NCBI GenBank assembly: GCA_035574235.1
Contig: DATLZA010000051.1
Coordinates: 1-46,702, forward strand
Reading direction: 5' to 3'
Origin: Planctomycetota bacterium
GTDB taxonomy: Bacteria; Planctomycetota; MHYJ01; JACPRB01
DNA length: 46,702 bases
The notes below the pieces were generated by a model. It was given only the letters and a program-made list of their open reading frames with translations. It searched no databases and had not been told where the DNA came from. Positions 34,297-41,888 of this stretch are shown here, piece after piece. The position numbers were made by a program, and so were the translations under genes. Numbering within the stretch: position 1 is the first letter of the stretch; each line of letters opens with the position of its first letter.

Positions 34297-36009
34297 CTAC
34301 ATCCGCTCCGGGGCCGAAAGGCCCAGAAGGCCGAATCCGTTTCGGAGCACCTGCTGGACCGCGGCGCTGGCGGCCAGGCGGGCCCGGCGCACCTCCTCGT
34401 CGTCGTGGAGCACCCGCCGGGAGGCGTCCCGGTTGCCGTACTCGTAGTAGCGCTGGAAGGCGCCCGAGAGTTCGCGCAGAAAGTCCGCGATCACCGCCGG
34501 ATCCAGATCCCGCGCCGCCAGCTCCACCCGGCGCCGGAAGGCGCGCGCCGTCTTGAGAAGCTCGATCTCGTCCGGCCCGATCCGCGCGGGGTCGAACCGC
34601 CCCGCCCACAGGCCGTCCCGGAGATCGGCCGGGTCCACTTTTCCTTCCTCGATCCCCTTCCGGTAGATCGAACCGATCCGCGCGTGGGCGTACTGGGCGT
34701 AGTAGACCGGGTTGTCCAGCGACTGCCGGCGGGCCACGTCGAGGTCGAAGTCGAGCGGGCTGGAGGCCTTGCGCATGACGAAGAAAAAGCGCGCCGCGTC
34801 CACCCCCACCTCGTCCAGGAGCTCCCGGAGCGTCACGTAGCTGGCCGCCCGCTTGGACATCTTGATTTCCCGGCCGCCCTCCAGGAGCCGGCAGTGCTGC
34901 ACGATCAGGACCTCGAACGCCACCGGCCGCGTCTCCGGCGTGTCCGAGGGCGAAGGGCGCACCTGGTCGGGCGCGACCAGGTTGAAGTTGAGCATCTTGA
35001 GCCCGGCGCGCATCGTGGCGATGTGCGCGTGGTGGTCCGGTCCCCAGAGATCCACCAGGATGTCGAACCCGCGCTGGAACTTGTCCCGGTGATAGGCCAT
35101 GTCCGGAAGCCGGTAGACGTAGGACCCGTCCGTCTTGACGATCGGGCGGTCCTCCGTGTCCCCGTACTCCGAGGTCTTCAGGTAGACGGCGCCGTCCTTG
35201 CGGTAGGTGAGGCCCCAGCTTTCGAAGAAGTTGAGCACCTCCTCGACCTTGCCGCTCTTGTGGAGGGCTTCCTCGCTCGTCCAGACGTCGTAGCGGACCC
35301 GGAAGGCTTCGAGGTCCCGGCGGATTTCCTCGAGCAGCCGATCCTTGCCGAAGCGTTTGGCCCGTTCGAGGTCGACGGGGCCTCCCTGGGCGGCGAGCTC
35401 CCGCGCGAGCGCCTTCACGTAATCGCCCCGGTAGCAGTTCGGATCGGGCGGCTCGGGCGCGTCCGTCAGGCGCCAGAGGAGGGAGCGTCCGAGCATCTCG
35501 ATCTGGTTGCCGGTGTCGTTGACGTAGAACTCGCGCGTGACGCGGAAGCCGGCGAAGTCGAGGATGTTGGCCAGGGAATCCCCGACCGCGGCCTGGCGTC
35601 CGTGGGCGATGTGGAGGGGCCCCGTGGGGTTGGCCGAGCAGTGCTCGACGAGCACGCGGCGCCCGCCGCCGAGGGCGGAGCGGCCGTAGCGGGGGCCTTC
35701 CTCGAGGATCCGCCGGAGCTCTCCGTGGTAAAACTCGGCGGACGCGGCAAGGTTGACGAAGCCGGCGCCGGCCGCCTCCACGCGGGCCAGGCCCGGCAGT
35801 CCGCGGCGGCGCAGCTCCGCCGCCAGCGCCTCCGCCAGCTCCCGCGGCGGGCGCTTGAGGGAACGCGCGAGGCGCAAGGGAACGCTCGTGGCCGCGTCCC
35901 CGAAGCGCGGGTCGGAAGGCGGCTCGAGGGCGGGACCGGGGATCTCCGCTCCCCACAGCGCCCGGGCGGCGTCGCGGACGGCGTCCGACCAGAGCTCTTC
36001 GACGTTCAC
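34297..36009 (-). CDS. argS: Arginyl-tRNA synthetase
   Basis: A 570-residue class I synthetase that charges tRNA-Arg. The HIGH motif is H133-IAHG (GPLHIAHGRQ), and an intact KMSKR lies in EIKMSKRAASY, which many ArgRS have lost. CSANPTGPLH is typical of ArgRS. The N-terminal Add1-type domain (about 1-110) and C-terminal anticodon domain (about 440-570) are present. The start is GTG 36009. It follows rsfS by 28 bases and is probably cotranscribed. Confidence 0.96.
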   Translation of the reverse strand: MNVEELWSDAVRDAARALWGAEIPGPALEPPSDPRFGDAATSVPLRLARSLKRPPRELAEALAAELRRRGLPGLARVEAAGAGFVNLAASAEFYHGELRRILEEGPRYGRSALGGGRRVLVEHCSANPTGPLHIAHGRQAAVGDSLANILDFAGFRVTREFYVNDTGNQIEMLGRSLLWRLTDAPEPPDPNCYRGDYVKALARELAAQGGPVDLERAKRFGKDRLLEEIRRDLEAFRVRYDVWTSEEALHKSGKVEEVLNFFESWGLTYRKDGAVYLKTSEYGDTEDRPIVKTDGSYVYRLPDMAYHRDKFQRGFDILVDLWGPDHHAHIATMRAGLKMLNFNLVAPDQVRPSPSDTPETRPVAFEVLIVQHCRLLEGGREIKMSKRAASYVTLRELLDEVGVDAARFFFVMRKASSPLDFDLDVARRQSLDNPVYYAQYAHARIGSIYRKGIEEGKVDPADLRDGLWAGRFDPARIGPDEIELLKTARAFRRRVELAARDLDPAVIADFLRELSGAFQRYYEYGNRDASRRVLHDDEEVRRARLAASAAVQQVLRNGFGLLGLSAPERM

Positions 36010-36037
36010 GGGCGGTCCTCCCCGCTTCGCGGGCCGC

Positions 36038-36400
36038 TCACGGGCGGGCCGCGGCGCGCTTCCATCGGACGCGCGGCGCGTCCGCCCACAACCCCTCGAG
36101 GTCGTAGAAGCCCCGGTGATCTTCGTGGAAGATGTGCACCACGAAATCCCCGAAGTCCTGGACGATCCACCGGGCGTCCCGGACCCCTTCGATCCCGCGC
36201 TCGCGCACCCCCTTCTCCTTCATGGTCGCACGGAGCTCTTCGGTCATCGCGCGGGCCTGCCGTTCGTTGGACGCGGAGCAGACGACGAAATAGTCCGCGA
36301 TGAAGGTGAGCTTGCGGAGGTCGAGGATCACGACGTCGGTGGCCTTCTTGTCCTCGCAGACCTTCGCGCAGGCGACGGCCAACTGCCGGGGCGTGGCGAT
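36038..36400 (-). CDS. rsfS: Ribosomal silencing factor RsfS, possibly started at AUC
   Basis: A protein of about 114-120 residues of the RsfS/YbeB family, which binds ribosomal protein L14 and blocks subunit joining when nutrients are low. Family core: DVVILDLRKLTFIADYFVVCSASNERQARAMTEEL ... GVRDARWIVQDFGDFVVHIFHEDHRGFYDLEGLW (recognised by IADYFVVCS and DFGDFVVHIF). No ATG or GTG exists in frame. TTG 36382 has no ribosome site, whereas GGAGGAAG (36403-36410) sits five bases from an in-frame ATC at 36400. The ATC start would restore the usual N-terminal helix (TPRQLAVACAKVCEDKK). TTG is the conservative alternative. Confidence 0.88.
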   Translation of the reverse strand: MATPRQLAVACAKVCEDKKATDVVILDLRKLTFIADYFVVCSASNERQARAMTEELRATMKEKGVRERGIEGVRDARWIVQDFGDFVVHIFHEDHRGFYDLEGLWADAPRVRWKRAAARP

Positions 36401-36430
36401 ATCTTCCTCCGAAAAGCGCGTCCGCGTTAT

Positions 36431-36459
36431 TGACTATCAAAACCGGGCGGGGGCGTCAA
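36431..36459 (-). promoter_or_regulatory. Promoter of rsfS-argS
   Basis: Minus-strand TTGACG (36454-36459), 17-base spacer, TAGTCA (36431-36436). The start is predicted near 36424, leaving a short leader with GGAGGAAG. Confidence 0.5.
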
Positions 36460-36469
36460 GGCGGGGCTC

Positions 36470-37819
36470 TCACGAGCGGAAGAAAAGCAGCGTCACGAGC
36501 CCGAAGAGGGGCAGGAGGATTCCGCAGGACCAGAGCATGTAGCCGAAGAAGCTGGGCATCCGGACCCCGTTTTCCTCGGCGATGGCCTTGACCATGAAGT
36601 TGGGGCCGTTCCCGATGTAGGTGTTGGCGCCCATGAAGACGGCCCCGCAGGAGACCGCCTTGAGAAAGGAGGCCCCCAGGGGATGGGCGGCCAGCGCGCC
36701 GAGGTTTTCCGCCGAGAGCGCGGCGCCCGTCAGCTTGTTGACGACGCCGGTGGCCAGCGTCGCAAAGGTGAGGTACGTGGGGGCGTTGTCGAGGAAGCTC
36801 GAAAGCGCCCCCGTCATCCAGAAGAACTGCCAGGGCCGGGTGAGCTGGATTTCGCCCGAAGCTCCCTTGGCCTCCAGGAACTTGAGGGCCGGCACCATCG
36901 TGATGAAGATGCCGATGAAGAGCGCGGCCACCTCGATGATCGGGTGCCAGCCGAAGCGGTTGGCCTCGCGGACCGGTCGGGGCGTAAGCGCCAGCGACAG
37001 CGCCGCCATGGCGAGCATGCCTCCCACCTGGACGGCCGCCTGAACGTCGTGGTGGGGGCTGATCGCGTGGCCGTACTTGCCCATGACGTAGATGACGCCG
37101 ATCACGCCCAGGAGCCACAGGAAGTTGAGCCCGCCTTCCACGCGCAGGGGTTCGCGAATCTCTCCTGCTGAGGAGTTCGGGATCCCCTCCTTGCTCCGCA
37201 GGACGCTGTCCAGGACGTAGAAAAGAGCCAGGAGGATCCCGTTGACGAGGAGCCAGGGGAGGAGAAGCTGAAGGGTCCAGAAGAAGGGAACCCCCCGCAG
37301 AAAGCCCAGGAAAAGCGGCGGGTCGCCGAGGGGGGTGAGCATTCCCGCCCCGTTGGACACGATGAAGATGAAAAAGATGACCAGGTGGACGCGCCGCGCG
37401 CGCTTTTCGTTGGCCCGAAGAAGCGGGCGGATCAGGAGCATCGAGGCGCCCGTCGTGCCGATGAAGCTGGCCAGGATCGCGCCGACGCCGAGGAGCGAGG
37501 TATTGACCGCGGGCGTGCCGGCCAGCGATCCCCGCAGGTACACTCCGCCGGAGATGATGAAAAGCGAGGCGAGCAGCGCGATGAAAGCCACGTATTCGCG
37601 AAGGCTGTGGTGAAGCCACTCGCCTCCGTGTTCGGCGCGGAAAAGGAGATATCCCAGGACCGGCAGGCTGGCCAGCACCGCCAGCAGCAGCTTGTTCCGG
37701 TTCTTCTCCCAGAAGTGGCCGAAGAAGAGGGGGGTGATCGCGATGACGAGCAGGAAGGCGGCAAAGGGGAAAACCGTCCAGGTCGGAGGCGCCTGCTCCG
37801 AGGCCAGAGCCGTGATCAT
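36470..37819 (-). CDS. Na+/H+ antiporter of the NhaD/CitMHS-like group
   Basis: A 449-residue membrane protein with some 12-13 helices. The signatures GTTGASMLLIRPLL, FIVSNGAGMLTPLGDPPLFLGFL, SSFLDNAPTYLTF and NTYIGNGPNFMVKAI are those of the sodium:proton antiporters in the CitMHS/IT superfamily. The ATG at 37819 is preferred over 37849 because GGGAGGAAC lies in front of it. It would exchange Na+ for H+ at the cytoplasmic membrane. It has its own promoter and is not in an operon. Confidence 0.88.
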   Translation of the reverse strand: MITALASEQAPPTWTVFPFAAFLLVIAITPLFFGHFWEKNRNKLLLAVLASLPVLGYLLFRAEHGGEWLHHSLREYVAFIALLASLFIISGGVYLRGSLAGTPAVNTSLLGVGAILASFIGTTGASMLLIRPLLRANEKRARRVHLVIFFIFIVSNGAGMLTPLGDPPLFLGFLRGVPFFWTLQLLLPWLLVNGILLALFYVLDSVLRSKEGIPNSSAGEIREPLRVEGGLNFLWLLGVIGVIYVMGKYGHAISPHHDVQAAVQVGGMLAMAALSLALTPRPVREANRFGWHPIIEVAALFIGIFITMVPALKFLEAKGASGEIQLTRPWQFFWMTGALSSFLDNAPTYLTFATLATGVVNKLTGAALSAENLGALAAHPLGASFLKAVSCGAVFMGANTYIGNGPNFMVKAIAEENGVRMPSFFGYMLWSCGILLPLFGLVTLLFFRS

Positions 37820-37847
37820 CGAAGTTCCTCCCGCTGCCCGGCGCCTC

Positions 37848-37875
37848 ATGATAGGTCGTCCGGAAGGGACGTCAA
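37848..37875 (-). promoter_or_regulatory. Promoter of the Na+/H+ antiporter gene
   Basis: Minus-strand TTGACG (37870-37875), 16-base spacer, TATCAT (37848-37853), followed by a leader with GGGAGGAAC (37824-37832). Confidence 0.7.
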
Positions 37876-37891
37876 CGCTTTCTTGGCGGCG

Positions 37892-39349
37892 TTACGGCTC
37901 GATCGCGTACTGGATCGCGTAGCGCGTGTTGGAGGGCCAGGGTTCCGCCGCGTCGGCCGGTTCCACGGAGACCACGTACGTTCCGTGGGCCGGAAGCGCC
38001 CAGGCGATTTCCTGGCGGCCTCGAACGGAGGCGGTCTGGAGGATCTCCTGGCGTGAGTCCCGCAGGCGGACCTTGAGGGTGAGCGGCGGCGCGGCGATGC
38101 CCTCGTTGAGGCGCAGGCGCAGTTTCGGAGGGGGCGGAGCGGGCGCTCGGCCTTCCCCGGCGGGCGCCTCGATCCGGTAATAGTCCGCGTCGAGCCCGGG
38201 GGGATCGAGCGTCGCCAGCGCGTATTCGCCCGGCCGCAGGGGAGTCGCCTGGATCCACGAGTCGTTGCACTCGTACGGATCCTTGCCGCCGGTCAGCCTG
38301 AGCTTGAGGGCGTTCAGAGGCGCTTCCGGATCCCCGGCGCGCCAGAGATATCCCTGGTTGAGGAGCCCGAATTCCCCCACGACCGCCTGAAGCTCCTTCA
38401 GGAGCGCGCGGTCCCGTTCGGGCGCCGGGCGTTCGCGCGCCTCACGGTCCAGATCCACCAGGTGCGGGAGCCGCGCGTAGAACGCCTCCCAATCCTTGTA
38501 GATGGGGGAAACGGGGAAGGGGTAGGGCTTCTCCTGCATCGCTCGCACATGGGCCGCCCCGCGGCGGAAGATCTCCTTGGCTTCATCCCAGCGCCCCCGT
38601 CGCCACGCGTAGATCCCCTGAAGGTAAAGGCAGTGGTTGATGAAGCCGTCCATCGTGTCCGGATAAAGCATCAGGCCGACGAAGGTCCGGTACTGCTTGT
38701 CGGGGCGGGCGAACAGCTCGTCCCGAGCCCGCTCCAGCCAGAGGATCGCCAGCTCGAAGGCGCTGCGCGGGCGCTCCGGGCGGCGCCGGTCGGGCGGCAG
38801 GTCGGCCTGAAGTTCCTCGTCGGTCTCGATCCGCCGCAGCAGATCGAGGTCGAGAAATCCGTCCCGCCAGGCCGGCTTGTGAAAGAGGATCCAGGCCTGT
38901 TCCAGCTTGAGGTGCGGATTGTCCGGAAGGCGGGCGTTGCCCTGCCGGATCCACTGTAGCCCGAACCGGATCCATTCCCACGCCTTCTCGCGGTCGGTGA
39001 ATCCGTTGGCGACGTTGTAGGCCGCGTCCCAGGCCAGGTACGACCACACTTCCGGGTTGCGGGGCTGGAAGTAGGAGATGAACGTGAAGATCTCCTTCTC
39101 CTCGTACCAGCGTCTTTCCTCCCGGACGGACTTGAGCCGGATCCAGAGCACGTCGATCGCCACGGCGCGGAAGGCGCCGAAGAAAAGCGACGCGACGTAC
39201 GTGGGCAGCATGTCCCCGGGCGGCACGTCGGCCAGGTTCCGGTACCGGTCCTCCTCGATCTTCTCGGGCTGCCGGTCCAGGCCCGCCGACTGCACCAGGA
39301 CCAGCGCGGCCAGAAGGGCCGCCAGGACCGCCCATCGGCGCGGAGTCAT
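37892..39349 (-). CDS. Exported or membrane-anchored TPR-like protein with C-terminal PPC-type domain
   Basis: A 485-residue protein. An N-terminal hydrophobic helix (about 5-20) serves as signal or anchor. Residues about 80-290 are helical with Trp/Tyr-rich TPR-like repeats (YFQPRNPEVWSYLAWDAAYNVA, IYAWRRGRWDEAKEIFRRGA). The C-terminus (about 370-485) looks like a bacterial pre-peptidase beta domain (DPYECNDSWIQATPL ... GLDADYYRIEAPAG). It is the third gene of an operon with an ABC permease and ATPase (3-base gap), so it probably works with that exporter at the periplasmic side. Function unknown. Confidence 0.65.
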   Translation of the reverse strand: MTPRRWAVLAALLAALVLVQSAGLDRQPEKIEEDRYRNLADVPPGDMLPTYVASLFFGAFRAVAIDVLWIRLKSVREERRWYEEKEIFTFISYFQPRNPEVWSYLAWDAAYNVANGFTDREKAWEWIRFGLQWIRQGNARLPDNPHLKLEQAWILFHKPAWRDGFLDLDLLRRIETDEELQADLPPDRRRPERPRSAFELAILWLERARDELFARPDKQYRTFVGLMLYPDTMDGFINHCLYLQGIYAWRRGRWDEAKEIFRRGAAHVRAMQEKPYPFPVSPIYKDWEAFYARLPHLVDLDREARERPAPERDRALLKELQAVVGEFGLLNQGYLWRAGDPEAPLNALKLRLTGGKDPYECNDSWIQATPLRPGEYALATLDPPGLDADYYRIEAPAGEGRAPAPPPPKLRLRLNEGIAAPPLTLKVRLRDSRQEILQTASVRGRQEIAWALPAHGTYVVSVEPADAAEPWPSNTRYAIQYAIEP

Positions 39350-39352
39350 GGT

Positions 39353-40645
39353 CTATCCGAAGTCCCGGAAATAAAGAAGCGCCGTTCCGAGGATCGCCAG
39401 AACGAGGACGGGCGGCGCGGCCCGCCCGGCCGCCTCCGCCAGCTCGCCGCCGGAAACGGCGTGGTCTTTGAGGAGCCACCGCGAAAAATCGAAATGGGAA
39501 AAATCGGGGACGAGCGCCAGCACCGTCCGCGAGATGCGGGTCGAAGCCTTGAGAACCCAGGGGGGCAGATCCTCGGCGGGTCGGACGCGCTCCTCGCGGC
39601 CCGGAGCCTCCCGAAGGGTGAACTCGACGTCCCTCGCGGCCTCCCGGATGAACCCGTGGGCCGATCCCACGAGATAGACGAGGATGCCGAGCAGGATGCT
39701 GACCGGAGCGGAGACCCACGTTGAAGCCGCCAGAGTCACCGAAAGGACGATCAGGGATTGCAGGAGCACGAGGGCCATCCCTCGCGCGAAGTTCAGCTCG
39801 AAGCTCGACGGCTTGCGGTAGAGAACGACCGACCGGGCGTCCCCGGCGATCATGCCGTCGGCGTCGGCGGACCGGAAGGTCAGCTCCAGCGTTCCCGCGG
39901 GCTCGACGAGATCCGCGGGCACTTCGAAGAGGCGTTCCTCGTTCGTGTTGGCCGGGATTCGAAGCTCCTCGGCCCGGCCCGACGCGGCCCGGGCGCGGAC
40001 GTGAAGGAGTCCCGCCGAGCGATACGGGTCCGTGGGCGAGCCGATCGTCAGGCGCGCTTCGACCCGGAGGCGTTCGGGGAAGTCGGCGCGGTTCAAGCCG
40101 CGGAAGGTCCAGACGAGGACGGCCTCGTCCGCCGCCGCGGCCGCCAGGCGGCCCGGTTCGTCGGGGTGGGGGACGCCCCGCGCGTGGGTGAAGGAGGCGG
40201 CCCGTTCCCGCGGGTAGGCCACCAGGGGCGGGAAGTCCTTCCCCGAGGTCCAGGACACGACCCGAAGGAAGAACACCGTGACGGCGCCCAACGTCGCCAC
40301 GAAGATCGCCAGGAGGAGCGCGAATCCCGCGAAGCGGCCGAGAAAGACGAGCCCTTTGGGGACGGGCTTGGTGACGACGAGAAAGATCCGCTTCTGTTCG
40401 AAGTCCCCGGGAAGCGAAAACCCCGCCAGAAAGAGGGCTACGATGGCGGTGAAGACCGCGGCCGCGCGGAGCGCCCAGATTTCCACGAGCCTCAAGCGCC
40501 CTTCCGGCGCCACGGAGGGGAAGAAGGCCACCGCGCTCAGGAGCGCCAAGGCGAAGAGGATGAGGACCGCGAACACCTTGCGGCGCCGCGCCTCCAGCAG
40601 GGTCATCGTCGCGATGGCCCAGAGCTGCGCCGCCCGGACGATCAT
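39353..40645 (-). CDS. ABC-2 type transporter permease with large periplasmic domain
   Basis: A 430-residue membrane protein. An N-terminal amphipathic helix (VRAAQLWAIATMTLLEARRRKVF) and a first membrane segment typical of ABC-2 permeases are followed by helices near residues 60-80 and 105-130. A soluble domain of about 130 residues follows, then three C-terminal helices (from about 290). It overlaps the ATPase gene by four bases. The large exposed domain suggests it exports or anchors something at the cell surface, as in gliding- or Nos-type systems. Substrate unknown. Confidence 0.8.
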   Translation of the reverse strand: MIVRAAQLWAIATMTLLEARRRKVFAVLILFALALLSAVAFFPSVAPEGRLRLVEIWALRAAAVFTAIVALFLAGFSLPGDFEQKRIFLVVTKPVPKGLVFLGRFAGFALLLAIFVATLGAVTVFFLRVVSWTSGKDFPPLVAYPRERAASFTHARGVPHPDEPGRLAAAAADEAVLVWTFRGLNRADFPERLRVEARLTIGSPTDPYRSAGLLHVRARAASGRAEELRIPANTNEERLFEVPADLVEPAGTLELTFRSADADGMIAGDARSVVLYRKPSSFELNFARGMALVLLQSLIVLSVTLAASTWVSAPVSILLGILVYLVGSAHGFIREAARDVEFTLREAPGREERVRPAEDLPPWVLKASTRISRTVLALVPDFSHFDFSRWLLKDHAVSGGELAEAAGRAAPPVLVLAILGTALLYFRDFG

Positions 40646-41553
40646 GGCCGCGTTCCTTCCGGCGCGCCTCCGGACGGCTCCGCCTCCGGCCGCCGGTAGA
40701 CCAGGCCGTCGCCGCTTTCCTGGACGGTGCGCAGGAAGACTTCCTCGAGGGTCTCCAGAAGCGGCTCGGCCCGGATCAGGGAGGCGCCTTCGGCGCGCGC
40801 GATCTCCTCGATCTTGCGCCGCGTCTCCTCCGACAGGTTCCGAAACGTCAGGCGCGTCAGGTCGCGCTGGACGAGGATGTCCCGGACCGCTCCGTAGACC
40901 TTGGTCTGTCCCTGATGGAGGATGGCGATGCGGTCGCAGATGTCCTGCACGTCGGCCAGGAGGTGGCTCGAAAGAAGCACGGTGGTGCCGCGCTTCTTGA
41001 GGTCCAGGATCAGGTCCTTCATCTGGCGGGACGAAATGGGGTCCAGGCCGCTGGTGGGCTCGTCCAGAATCACGACCTCCGGCTCGTTGATGAGGGCCTG
41101 GGCGAAGGACACGCGGCGGACCATGCCTTTGGAATACTCGCGCAGGGGCCGCCGGCGGGCGTGCTCGAGCCCGAACCGCCGGATGAGCTCGTCGGCGCGC
41201 CGGCGTCGCGTGGCGCGGTCCAGGTGAAAGAGCCGTCCGAAGAAATCCAGCGTCTCGTCCGCGTCGAGCCAGCGGTAGAGGTAGGATTCCTCGGGCAGGA
41301 ACCCGAGGCGCGCCTTGACGGAGACGTCGTGGGGAGGCTTGCCGAGGATCCGCGCGGAGCCGGAGGTGGGGAAAATGAGACCGAGCAGCAGCTTGAAGGT
41401 GGTGGTCTTGCCGGAACCGTTGGGGCCGATCAGGCCGAAGACCTCTCCGCGCTCGATCGAGATCGAGAGCGAGTCCAGGCCCTTGTGCTTGGGACGGCCC
41501 CAGAAATCCTTGTAGACCTTGGTGAGCCGGTCGGTCTCGATGACGGCGGTCAT
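40642..41553 (-). CDS. ABC transporter ATP-binding protein
   Basis: A 303-residue ATPase. Walker A GPNGSGKTT, Q loop region GFLPEESYLYRWL, signature YSKGMVRRVSFAQAL, Walker B VVILDEPTSGLDP and the switch His in LLSSHLLADV. The C-terminal extension of about 80 residues (TRLTFRNLSEETRRKIEE ...) is typical of ABC-2 exporter ATPases. It forms an operon with the permease and the TPR protein. Confidence 0.93.
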   Translation of the reverse strand: MTAVIETDRLTKVYKDFWGRPKHKGLDSLSISIERGEVFGLIGPNGSGKTTTFKLLLGLIFPTSGSARILGKPPHDVSVKARLGFLPEESYLYRWLDADETLDFFGRLFHLDRATRRRRADELIRRFGLEHARRRPLREYSKGMVRRVSFAQALINEPEVVILDEPTSGLDPISSRQMKDLILDLKKRGTTVLLSSHLLADVQDICDRIAILHQGQTKVYGAVRDILVQRDLTRLTFRNLSEETRRKIEEIARAEGASLIRAEPLLETLEEVFLRTVQESGDGLVYRRPEAEPSGGAPEGTRP

Positions 41554-41626
41554 GGCCCCCGTTCGCCCGACGAAAAAGGCCGCGAGGGGGGATTCCCCCG
41601 GCGGCCCGGCGCGCCGCGGCGCGACG

Positions 41627-41818
41627 TTAACGCAGGTTGGCTTCCTTCTGCAGCTTGCGCAGGAGCTGCCGCTCCTGGCGGCGGCGCTTCTCGCTGGGCT
41701 TCTCGTAGGAGGCCTTGCGCTTGATATCCCGGGTCAACCCTTCCTTCTCGCACGCCTTCTTGAAGCGTTTGAGGAGCTGGTCCAGGGACTCGTTCAACCG
41801 GGCCTTCACGCGGATCAA
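41627..41818 (-). CDS. rpsU: Ribosomal protein S21
   Basis: A 63-residue basic small-subunit protein with the family pattern VKARLNESLDQLLKRFKKACEKEG and the RKxSYEKPSEKRRRQ tail. The start is TTG 41818 behind GAGGTG. It lies in its own unit between glnE and the ABC operon, away from the dnaG/rpoD genes that often neighbour it in other bacteria. Confidence 0.94.
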   Translation of the reverse strand: MIRVKARLNESLDQLLKRFKKACEKEGLTRDIKRKASYEKPSEKRRRQERQLLRKLQKEANLR

Positions 41819-41853
41819 GTCTGCACCTCGCTTTTCAGGAACCGACCGGCGTC

Positions 41854-41883
41854 ATTATAGCGGCCTCCGAAGCGCGGGCGCAA
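41854..41883 (-). promoter_or_regulatory. Promoter of rpsU
   Basis: Minus-strand TTGCGC (41878-41883), 18-base spacer and a consensus TATAAT (41854-41859), followed by a leader of about 30 bases with GAGGTG. Confidence 0.8.
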
Positions 41884-41888
41884 CACTT

